The notes below the pieces were generated by a model. The model searched no databases and was not told where the DNA came from. It saw nothing but the letters and a program-made list of their open reading frames with translations. Positions 1 through 5,093 of a DNA stretch of 6,978 nt are shown here, piece by piece (position 1 is the stretch's first letter; each line of letters opens with the position of its first letter). This DNA is from an uncultured bacterium (GTDB lineage: Bacteria; Bacillota_I; Bacilli_A; RF39; UBA660): positions 1 to 6,978 of the forward strand of contig CASEDN010000147.1 in assembly GCA_949286645.1 (NCBI GenBank), written 5' to 3'. The translations under genes and the position numbers were made by a program.

Positions 1-764
1 ATCTCTTCATGATAATTACGAGGTAAAGATAGTGATACTTTATACCAAATCTCTGCATATACATGACCTATCGCTCTCGTTTTACTAACAATATTACCAT
101 TATTTTTAATAAGTCCACTAATTAAAGTATCTCCTTCTTTAACATAAGCATTTTTCTTAGTAACAACTTCCCCACTCTCTGCTTCTATCCTCGTAACAAG
201 TCCTGTTTTCTTAGCCACGATATCACGAGGTTCAGTTTCCTTTTTTATATCATCTTTTACTCTTCTAATAAGTTTAACTTCATAACTAACCCCTTTCTCT
301 TCTATCTCTATCCACTCTAATATATCTTTTTCTTTAGCAATAATCTTCTCTTCAATCTTTTCTTTTTCCTTATAACTTATCTTAAAACTATATTTTTTAA
401 GTCCCAACTCTTCTAAATCCGTAAGTATTATCTCTCTTAACTCACTATCAGTATCAATTACTTTAATAGAAAACACTAAATTAGTAAGAAGATTAAAGAA
501 AGCAAAGCCAAGTAAAACAATAATTACAAAAAGTTTTCTTGTTTTAATAAAATGAATAATATTAAGAAGCCCTTTTCTTTTAACAATCTCTATTTTATAA
601 GTAGTATTAATCTTTAAAAGCTTTTCATAATCTTCTTCTAATACTTCTATCATAATAGAGTCCCTACTTCTTTTAATCATCTTAAAATTAACATTAAATC
701 TAACTAATAACATTAAAAAGGTATCTATTCTCTTACCAGTTACTCTTAATATATAACTACTCAT
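1..764 (-). CDS. yqfD: Sporulation protein YqfD, N-terminal 254 residues (partial)
   Basis: The reading frame starts at ATG 764-762 and stays open to the left edge, so the C-terminal part is outside the window. The family is about 400 residues long. Residues 1-75 form a small basic N-terminal domain beginning MSSYILRVTG. One membrane segment follows at about residues 78-98. After it comes an extracytoplasmic region with the family pattern: W151, P179, the 'TGLVTRIEAESGEVV' stretch near 187-201 and 'GDTLISG' at 211-217. In Bacillus subtilis yqfD belongs to the mother-cell SigE sporulation regulon and encodes a membrane protein; its molecular role is not well defined. The start overlaps the end of yqfC by 8 nt, with GGAG just upstream, so the two are probably translationally coupled. 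The identification rests on sequence pattern and synteny, and I am fairly sure of it. Confidence 0.88.
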   Translation of the reverse strand, partial: MSSYILRVTGKRIDTFLMLLVRFNVNFKMIKRSRDSIMIEVLEEDYEKLLKINTTYKIEIVKRKGLLNIIHFIKTRKLFVIIVLLGFAFFNLLTNLVFSIKVIDTDSELREIILTDLEELGLKKYSFKISYKEKEKIEEKIIAKEKDILEWIEIEEKGVSYEVKLIRRVKDDIKKETEPRDIVAKKTGLVTRIEAESGEVVTKKNAYVKEGDTLISGLIKNNGNIVSKTRAIGHVYAEIWYKVSLSLPRNYHEE

Positions 765-999
765 ATTTAATCTCCAAATTATTTAAACTACCTAATATTA
801 ATAACTCCCTATCTGCTAACTTCTTTAAAGAAAAATCTCTTCCTTCTAATGTTATTTTGCGAGACTTAGCTTTTATAATTATTTTATTACTACCAAGTGT
901 TAATATTTTCTCATAATTAGTAATATGTATCATCTTACTATAAATATCAATATGAAAATCTATTGGATCCAAAAAATTTCTTAAATAATTATAAGACAT
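757..999 (-). CDS. yqfC: Sporulation protein YqfC (YabP/YqfC family)
   Basis: This is an 80-residue protein of normal family length, rich in beta-strand patterns ('KIIIKAKSRKITLEGRDF', then 'ELLILGSLNNLEIKYE'), as in the small YabP/YqfC sporulation family. There is no signal peptide or membrane segment. The ATG at 999-997 is preceded by AGGTGA at a suitable distance. Its stop codon TAG (759-757) lies inside the start of yqfD, and the yqfC-yqfD pair is strongly conserved in spore formers, which is the main support for the call. Known homologues are expressed under SigE in the mother cell, but I see no convincing SigE promoter in the 54 bases upstream. The pair may therefore be read at least partly from the rpsU promoter. 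Confidence 0.85.
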   Translation of the reverse strand: MSYNYLRNFLDPIDFHIDIYSKMIHITNYEKILTLGSNKIIIKAKSRKITLEGRDFSLKKLADRELLILGSLNNLEIKYE

Positions 1000-1023
1000 A
1001 AAACTTCACCTATAAAATTTTAT

Positions 1024-1070
1024 GTTATTAAAAAGAAAAAAAGAAAAGAAAGATTAATCTCTTTCTCTTC
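1024..1070 (-). terminator. Weak U-tract hairpin at the end of rpsU
   Basis: On the minus strand the core arms GAAAGA (1065-1060) and TCTTTC (1053-1048) enclose a six-base loop that contains the rpsU stop codon. The stem extends outward to roughly 11 pairs with one G-U. It is followed by a run of U and C (1042 down to 1031). The stem is AU-rich, so it could be a leaky terminator that lets some transcription pass into yqfC. Confidence 0.45.
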
Positions 1071-1257
1071 TTCTCTTACGTTCATTCTTACGAGCATTCT
1101 TAATAGCTTCTTTCTTAGCCTTTCTTCTTCTTACTCCTGGTTTATCATAAGCATCGTGCTTCTTAGCTTCAGAAGGGACACCACTACGTGCAAGCTTTTG
1201 TTTATATCTTTTTATCGCTCCATCAAGATTACCGTTTTTTACAGTTACCTGTGCCAT
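1054..1257 (-). CDS. rpsU: Small-subunit ribosomal protein S21
   Basis: A 67-residue basic protein with the S21 pattern: 'VTVKNGNLDGAIKRYKQKLARSG' is interrupted here as VKNG...LDGAIKRYKQKLARSGV (residues 6-27), followed by a long Arg/Lys-rich tail that contains 'RRRKAKKEAIKNARK'. S21 is a late-assembly protein of the 30S subunit near the anti-Shine-Dalgarno end of 16S rRNA. The length is slightly above the usual 57-60 or so for Bacillus, because of the C-terminal KNERKRRRERD extension. The ATG at 1257 has GGAGGG nine bases upstream. In Bacillus relatives rpsU is followed by yqeY and other genes before yqfC; here yqfC follows directly. It has its own promoter (1294-1323), so it is independent of the peptide cassette upstream. 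Confidence 0.97.
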   Translation of the reverse strand: MAQVTVKNGNLDGAIKRYKQKLARSGVPSEAKKHDAYDKPGVRRRKAKKEAIKNARKNERKRRRERD

Positions 1258-1293
1258 TACTATTATCCCTCCCTTCGCTTTTTTCTACAACTG

Positions 1294-1323
1294 ATTATAA
1301 CACTAAGAACATTTAAAGTACAA
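1294..1323 (-). promoter_or_regulatory. SigA-type promoter of rpsU
   Basis: On the minus strand, TTGTAC (1323-1318) and TATAAT (1299-1294) are separated by 18 bases. Transcription would start near 1287, about 30 bases before the rpsU ATG. The -10 matches consensus fully; the -35 is partial. Confidence 0.75.
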
Positions 1324-1407
1324 CATTTTTTTGACATTTTTTACACATTTTGTAATATTTCACCTAAAAATATGCCAAAATTATAAAAAGTAAGTACCAT
1401 TATGACA

Positions 1408-1435
1408 TTAAGTAAACTAAAACTTATTAACTTAA
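1408..1435 (-). terminator. Possible weak hairpin after the peptide operon
   Basis: On the minus strand TTAAGTTAA (1435-1427) can pair with TTTACTTAA (1416-1408), with one mismatch, around a ten-base loop. No uninterrupted U-tract follows at once; the nearest T-run (about 1390-1385) is 18 bases on. This is the only candidate end for the peptide operon before the rpsU promoter. It is weak, and read-through into rpsU is possible. Confidence 0.2.
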
Positions 1436-1444
1436 CATATCTCT

Positions 1445-1615
1445 TTACTCTAAGGGACATATATCACCACTCCCTATTCTTCTAAGAGAACTTCCTAACT
1501 TTCTTCCTGCTAATATTAATATTTCGATTAAATCACCTACATATTTAATAGCAGTTGATGTTAAGGAAAATCCTCCTTTAATATTTTTTAACTCTTTAAC
1601 TGATAAATCTTTCAT
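1445..1615 (-). CDS. Double-glycine leader peptide B (bacteriocin-like precursor, second of pair)
   Basis: A 56-residue precursor starting at ATG 1615-1613. An ATG 42 bases further upstream is in frame, but it lies inside the preceding peptide gene and would spoil the leader. The leader MKDLSVKELKNIKGG ends in Gly-Gly, the cut site of C39 peptidase exporters, and closely resembles the leader of peptide A. The predicted mature part is 41 residues. It begins FSLTSTAIKYVG, continues as an amphipathic helix, and contains AGRKLG, a GxxxG motif at core positions 22-26. It has several basic residues (K9, R23, K24, R30, R31) and ends in GSGDICPLE with a single cysteine. Its ribosome binding site GGAGGTGG lies inside the last codons of peptide A, and only one base separates the two genes. 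Bacteriocin or pheromone function is inferred; no homologue was searched. Confidence 0.8.
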   Translation of the reverse strand: MKDLSVKELKNIKGGFSLTSTAIKYVGDLIEILILAGRKLGSSLRRIGSGDICPLE

Positions 1616-1616
1616 T

Positions 1617-1772
1617 CTAATCACCACCTCCACATGGTTCAGGATTAGTAAAACCACTAATTACTCCTACTACAAAAGAAATAATTATAGATACACCAAT
1701 TCCTATAACAGCAGCAGATAAACCTGCTCCCCCTTTAATATTCTTCATTTCATTTTTTGTTAATTCTTTCAT
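1617..1772 (-). CDS. Double-glycine leader peptide A (bacteriocin-like precursor, first of pair)
   Basis: A 51-residue precursor starting at ATG 1772-1770, preceded by GGAGGG. The leader MKELTKNEMKNIKGG is followed by a very hydrophobic 36-residue core. The core starts AGLSAAVIGIGVS, runs through one membrane-length helix, carries a GxxxG (GVISG, core 21-25) plus A5-x3-G9, and ends NPEPCGGGD. There is one cysteine (core 32). The core has no basic residue and only two acidic ones, unusual for a bacteriocin by itself but compatible with pairing to the basic peptide B. The start overlaps the stop of the 126-residue membrane protein by four bases (ATGA), so translation is probably coupled. The gene is easily missed by gene finders because of its size. 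The leader and neighbouring C39 exporter make an exported peptide very likely; antibacterial action is inferred. Confidence 0.82.
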   Translation of the reverse strand: MKELTKNEMKNIKGGAGLSAAVIGIGVSIIISFVVGVISGFTNPEPCGGGD

Positions 1773-2149
1773 TTTACCCTCCAACTATCTATTATCAAAC
1801 TAAGTATTGTTTCCCGTTTATTAGGTAAAAGTATTACCATATCATCATTAACTACTTTAAAAGATTTCTCTAACTCTAACATCAAGATAACCCCATCTTC
1901 AGAATCTTCTTTATTATTTATTTTATAGGTATATTTTAAGGTATCATAGTAGAAGAAATTATTATCTTCAAATAAGTCTAAATCTAATGTAGTAAAAACT
2001 GTAATAACATTATCATCTATATTTAAGATACTAACGGTATTATAAGTCCATAATTTAATAGAGACTAATAGATAAAAGAGTACGATAGTTAAAATAAAGG
2101 TAATGACAAGAGAAAATAAAAGTAATCTCTTCTTCTTATAACTCTTCAT
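1769..2149 (-). CDS. Small membrane-anchored protein of the peptide-export operon (accessory or immunity candidate)
   Basis: A 126-residue protein with a basic start (MKSYKKKR), one membrane segment at about residues 8-31, and an outside-facing remainder rich in beta-strand patterns and acidic residues. I do not recognise the family. It overlaps the exporter gene by 14 bases and the first peptide gene by four, so it is a fixed part of the operon. Two roles are plausible. It could be a miniature accessory protein: the topology resembles the anchor of HlyD/LcnD-type export partners, which are normally around 450 residues and have a coiled coil that is absent here. Or it could be the self-immunity protein that a bacteriocin producer needs, as no other candidate is present. 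Its last codons (SWRVK) carry the ribosome binding site of peptide A. Confidence 0.8.
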   Translation of the reverse strand: MKSYKKKRLLLFSLVITFILTIVLFYLLVSIKLWTYNTVSILNIDDNVITVFTTLDLDLFEDNNFFYYDTLKYTYKINNKEDSEDGVILMLELEKSFKVVNDDMVILLPNKRETILSLIIDSWRVK

Positions 2150-4220
2150 GACATTTCCCTTTCTCTAAGTAAAATACTCTATTAAACAAATCTTTATTAG
2201 TAAGACGATGAGAAATATAAATAATTATCTTATCTTGATAGTAATTTAGGATGTTTTTAAGTATCTCTCTTTCTAACTCTATATCTACATTACTAAGACA
2301 TTCATCAAGTATATAAATATAACTAGGTTTAAAGAAAGCTTGAGCAAGATTAATTCTAGACCTTTCTCCCATACTAATATTTTCCCCATCTTCTAAAAGA
2401 ACGGTATCAAGATTATATTTTTTATCTTTAAATAATTTCTTTACTCCTGTAATAGATAAAAGTGTATTTTGATTAATATTAGGCTTTCTAGATAAATAGA
2501 TATTCTCTTTAATATTAGTATTACTAATCATCTCTTTATTAGAAACATAAGTAATAATATTTCTAAGATCATAAAGATTATAATGAGTTAAGTCAATATT
2601 ACCAAGCTTAATATGTCCAAAATCAAGTGGTAAGAATCTTCCTAACAACTTAACAAGAGTACTTTTACCACTACCAGAATCTCCATAAATAAATATCTTA
2701 TCTCTTGGCTTAATCTTCATATTAATATTATTTAAAACAAGATTATCTTTATATTTAAAGTATAAATTAGATATAGTTATCCCCATATTTTTAGTATTGT
2801 AATTATAATTAGGAAAAGGTAATAACAGTTCCTTCTCATAATTAAAGATATCATCTAATCTTTCCTTTATTTTTTTAGCATTTTGATATTTTAAGATAAT
2901 TAATACTAAGTTCTCTACATTTCTTAACCCCATAAAGATAAACCCTTCTAGTAGTAAGAATGTCGCTAAACTAATATCAGTTGTAGTTATTAAGATAAAG
3001 CCCCCTACACCTAAAACTAGTAAGTAAATAATACCTTCTAATAAGCTTAAGATATTTCTTATAACTTCACTATACCTACTAACTCTATAATTCTCTTCTT
3101 CTACATTATCAGTAACTTTTCTAATTTTCTTAAACATTACTTCTTCTAAATGTAGACCCTTAATCTTATCATTATTAATAATTACTTGTTGTAACTTACT
3201 ATTATAATTATCTCTAACTTGATAATATTTACTAATTAGATTAGTACTTAAACTCTTCTGATAATAGATAAAAAGAAATAAGATAATACTACTAATTATA
3301 AGGATAAGAGCTAATAGGTTTGATAAACTCATAAAGAATATGTAGATAAATATTAATATAAAAGTACTATTAATAAATGTTAATACTGAAGATAATAATG
3401 AATCTGCAAAAGTATCTATATCGTTAAATAATGATATAATAATCCCCCTTTCCTTAGTTTGATAATATAAATTAGGAAGTGATAATAACTGTTTCATTAA
3501 ATTAAGTTTTAACTGATAACTAAGTTTCTTTGTAAGTTTCAAAGCAGTAAGTTGTATAAAGTATGAATAAAAAGTCTTTAATACTAAAAGATAAAGAAAG
3601 ATAAGTAACAAAACTACCAAATTATAAGTAGATTTAACTGTTAAAGCATTATTTAAAATTATCTTTAAAGAAAACAAATTCAAAAGTTCAAGACTAATAC
3701 TAAGTATTATTGAAATTAACATAAAAGTAAGAGTATTTTTGTTATTAGCAATTAATTTTATAATCTCATTTCTAATAATTTTTACCTTTACAAATCTCTT
3801 AATACTAGCAGTTTTCTTAATAAAAAGATAATTACCTGTCGATATCTTACTAAACTCTTCTATTGATAGAGTCTTAATAAGTTTACTAGGATCTTTAATA
3901 ATAACTTTCTTATCAGTGATATTAGTAATTACTACATAATGATATAAATTCTTCTTTTCATCAATTTTAATATGGGCAATTACAGGAAGTGATATTTTAG
4001 GTATATCACTGACATCACCTTTCTTTCCATAAGCACCAAAACCCAAAGACAAAGCTGCCTCCAACAAACCATACATCGTTGTGCCATCAGAAAAAGTATT
4101 ACTAACTCTCTCTAAGTAGTCCTTTGAAACATTACAATTATAATATTTAGCTATCATGAGCAGACAGGAAAGGCCACAGTCGTAACTTGATTCCTGCGAA
4201 ACTAATTTTAATCTTTTTAT
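2136..4220 (-). CDS. Peptidase-C39 ABC exporter for double-glycine peptides
   Basis: A full-length bacteriocin-type ABC exporter that trims leaders after Gly-Gly and exports the peptides across the membrane. Numbering counts from a GTG at 4229 (697 residues). Residues 10-135 are the C39 peptidase, with oxyanion Q12, catalytic C18 in SSYDCGLSC, H97 in LYHYVV and D113 in IKDP. About six membrane segments span 165-440. The ATP-binding domain has Walker A GDSGSGKST (516-524), a signature-like ISMGER (618-623), Walker B YIYILDE (637-643), D-loop SNVD and switch H674. The Q-loop position reads YVSN, not the usual Y-V-P-Q. I prefer a start at ATA 4220, giving M-KRLKLVSQESS (694 residues), because the GTG at 4229 overlaps the ribosome binding site; no ATG is available. 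Its likely substrates are the two small peptides encoded downstream in the same operon. Confidence 0.93.
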   Translation of the reverse strand: MKRLKLVSQESSYDCGLSCLLMIAKYYNCNVSKDYLERVSNTFSDGTTMYGLLEAALSLGFGAYGKKGDVSDIPKISLPVIAHIKIDEKKNLYHYVVITNITDKKVIIKDPSKLIKTLSIEEFSKISTGNYLFIKKTASIKRFVKVKIIRNEIIKLIANNKNTLTFMLISIILSISLELLNLFSLKIILNNALTVKSTYNLVVLLLIFLYLLVLKTFYSYFIQLTALKLTKKLSYQLKLNLMKQLLSLPNLYYQTKERGIIISLFNDIDTFADSLLSSVLTFINSTFILIFIYIFFMSLSNLLALILIISSIILFLFIYYQKSLSTNLISKYYQVRDNYNSKLQQVIINNDKIKGLHLEEVMFKKIRKVTDNVEEENYRVSRYSEVIRNILSLLEGIIYLLVLGVGGFILITTTDISLATFLLLEGFIFMGLRNVENLVLIILKYQNAKKIKERLDDIFNYEKELLLPFPNYNYNTKNMGITISNLYFKYKDNLVLNNINMKIKPRDKIFIYGDSGSGKSTLVKLLGRFLPLDFGHIKLGNIDLTHYNLYDLRNIITYVSNKEMISNTNIKENIYLSRKPNINQNTLLSITGVKKLFKDKKYNLDTVLLEDGENISMGERSRINLAQAFFKPSYIYILDECLSNVDIELEREILKNILNYYQDKIIIYISHRLTNKDLFNRVFYLEKGKCHEEL

Positions 4221-4233
4221 TATTACCACCTCC
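4218..4233 (-). promoter_or_regulatory. Strong ribosome binding site with an ATA at the start position
   Basis: On the minus strand GGAGG (4233-4229) is part of AGGAGGTGG, an almost ideal anti-16S match. The in-frame GTG (4229-4227) begins within this motif, too close to be used. The codons at the right distance are ATA 4223 (5 bases) and ATA 4220 (8 bases). The divergent regulator shows the same layout, GGTGGTAA-AG-ATG, against GGTGGTAA-TA-ATA here, which points to 4220 as the start position. Confidence 0.6.
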
Positions 4234-4244
4234 TATTATAATAA

Positions 4245-4340
4245 TTAACCATATCTATTTTTTTGCTCCAAAAATTTTTGTTTATCAGTTATTTTGACAA
4301 ATCTCTTAATATTCAAATGACTGTAATAAAATATGGTTAA
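4245..4340. repeat. Inverted 10-bp repeat in the divergent promoter region (candidate operators)
   Basis: TTAACCATAT at 4245-4254 and ATATGGTTAA at 4331-4340 are perfect reverse complements 76 bases apart. Read in the direction of each gene, the same word ATATGGTTAA lies just upstream of each ribosome binding site: immediately before it for the regulator gene and 11 bases before GGAGG for the exporter. This arrangement suits binding by the neighbouring XRE regulator to control both directions. A 12-bp palindrome CAAAAATTTTTG lies between them at 4269-4280. A TTGACA is seen on the plus strand at 4294-4299, but without a well-spaced -10; TATAAT on the minus strand at 4240-4235 is too near the ribosome binding site to be a normal -10. 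The exact promoters are unresolved. Confidence 0.5.
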
Positions 4341-4350
4341 GGTGGTAAAG

Positions 4351-4809
4351 ATGCAGTTTGGGAAAATTAGAGATTTAAGAGAAGATCATGATTTAAAACA
4401 AATAGACGTTGCTAAAATTCTTGGCGTTAAAAGAACTACCTACGCTATGTGGGAATTAGGTGATGTTAATTTTCCAATAGAAAAATTAGTTGAACTTGCT
4501 AAATATTTCCATACGAATGTTGAATACATGCTTAATTTAACATCAGATAAACGTGAAATTATATATGAAAAAGATATAAGTGTAGAATTTATTGGAAATC
4601 AGTTAAAAAGATATCGCCTAAGATTAAAGAAAACACAAAGAGAATTTGCAAAAGTTTTAAACATAAGACAATCGAGTTATTCTTATTATGAAGATGGTAA
4701 AACTAGGATTCCAACTAATAAACTAGTTACACTAGCGATGACATATCACATTCCTATAAATTATATTTGTGGCGGCAAAAGAAAAGAAAATATTAGTGTA
4801 ACACTATAA
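4351..4809 (+). CDS. Regulator with two tandem XRE-type helix-turn-helix domains
   Basis: I start it at ATG 4351 (152 residues, MQFGKIRDLRE), because AAGGTGG lies just upstream; the in-frame ATG at 4333 falls inside the repeat word and has no ribosome binding site. Residues 3-60 form one XRE/Cro-type domain ('DLKQIDVAKILGVKRTTYAMWELG' pattern between 14 and 37). Residues 82-140 form a second ('KKTQREFAKVLNIRQSSYSYYEDGK' pattern between 93 and 117). A linker of about 20 charged residues separates them. With two DNA-binding units in one chain, a monomer could bind a two-half-site operator. There is no sensor or peptidase domain. It is divergent from the peptide-export operon and likely represses or activates it and itself, though binding is not shown by the sequence. 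A general regulator unrelated to the cassette remains possible. Confidence 0.9.
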   Translation: MQFGKIRDLREDHDLKQIDVAKILGVKRTTYAMWELGDVNFPIEKLVELAKYFHTNVEYMLNLTSDKREIIYEKDISVEFIGNQLKRYRLRLKKTQREFAKVLNIRQSSYSYYEDGKTRIPTNKLVTLAMTYHIPINYICGGKRKENISVTL

Positions 4810-4825
4810 AATTTATAAAAAAGTG

Positions 4826-4854
4826 TTGACAATAGCCTTTTCTTTTCATATAAT
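4826..4854 (+). promoter_or_regulatory. Consensus promoter of the tRNA-Gly gene
   Basis: TTGACA (4826-4831) and TATAAT (4849-4854) both match consensus fully, with a 17-base spacer. Transcription would start near 4861, about 27 bases before the tRNA. This strength is typical for a stable RNA gene. Confidence 0.9.
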
Positions 4855-4887
4855 TGTAAATGTCAATACAAATTGATGTTTACTTAT

Positions 4888-4961
4888 GCGGATGTAGTTT
4901 AATGGTAGAACCTCAGCCTTCCAAGCTGACTACGGGAGTTCGATTCTCCTCATCCGCTCCA
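4888..4961 (+). tRNA. tRNA-Gly (anticodon UCC), CCA encoded
   Basis: A complete cloverleaf is visible. The acceptor GCGGATG pairs with CATCCGC (seven pairs). The D-arm is GTTT/GAAC. The anticodon stem TCAGC/GCTGA (4913-4917 with 4925-4929) encloses the loop CTTCCAA, with anticodon TCC at 4920-4922. The T-arm contains the TTCGATT loop. The discriminator base is T, followed by genome-encoded CCA (4959-4961). It reads GGA and probably GGG glycine codons. It has its own promoter and terminator. Confidence 0.97.
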
Positions 4962-4973
4962 TTAACGAATCTG

Positions 4974-4991
4974 TTCGAACTTTTCGAACTT
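4974..4991. repeat. Tandem 9-bp direct repeat TTCGAACTT
   Basis: Two head-to-tail copies of TTCGAACTT (4974-4982, 4983-4991) lie between the tRNA and its terminator. Each contains the palindrome TTCGAA, which resembles the T-loop word of the tRNA. A related TCGAACT recurs at 5035-5041. Confidence 0.55.
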
Positions 4992-5001
4992 TGATATATA
5001 G

Positions 5002-5029
5002 AAAAATCAATCGCAAGATTGATTTTTTT
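5002..5029 (+). terminator. Rho-independent terminator of tRNA-Gly
   Basis: An eleven-pair perfect stem, AAAAATCAATC (5002-5012) with GATTGATTTTT (5017-5027), has the stable tetraloop GCAA and runs into seven consecutive T residues (5023-5029). On the opposite strand the A-run also gives a U-tract, so it could work in both directions. Confidence 0.9.
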
Positions 5030-5034
5030 GTGTC

Positions 5035-5058
5035 TCGAACTCCCGCAGAGCTTGGAAG
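5035..5058 (-). repeat. Inverted partial copy of tRNA-Gly (anticodon loop to T-loop)
   Basis: TCGAACTCCCG (5035-5045) is the exact reverse complement of tRNA bases 4933-4943 (11 bases). AGCTTGGAAG (5049-5058) is the exact reverse complement of 4918-4927 (10 bases). The in-between segment is three bases here and five in the tRNA. The copy includes the anticodon loop CTTCCAA except its last base relations and the start of the T-loop, but no acceptor or D-arm, so it is not a working tRNA. It faces the intact tRNA across the terminator. Confidence 0.8.
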
Positions 5059-5093
5059 TACAAAGAAATCATCCTAAAGAAAGGATGGTGTTT

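Noticed and set aside
1341..1355. Dyad TTACA-N5-TGTAA upstream of the rpsU promoter as an operator
   Set aside because: Only five-base arms in very AT-rich DNA; expected by chance and no regulator points to it.
1156..1386. Plus-strand 76-codon open frame
   Set aside because: It lies antisense across rpsU and its promoter, has no ribosome binding site, and its product has no sensible pattern.
1324..1406. Minus-strand 19-codon frame after peptide B (starting MVLTFYN) as a possible third peptide or immunity gene
   Set aside because: It is very short, has no ribosome binding site, has no double-glycine leader, and runs into the rpsU promoter region.
4235..4240. TATAAT on the minus strand as the exporter's -10
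   Set aside because: Transcription would start within the ribosome binding site, and no -35 exists at 16-18 bases.
4333..4350. Upstream ATG of the XRE regulator
   Set aside because: It lies inside the ATATGGTTAA word with no ribosome binding site; the ATG at 4351 has AAGGTGG at proper distance.
5035..5093. T-box riboswitch downstream of tRNA-Gly, suggested by GGA and TGGA words near tRNA-like sequence
   Set aside because: No T-box consensus, no specifier stem and no antiterminator/terminator pair; the match is explained by an inverted tRNA fragment.
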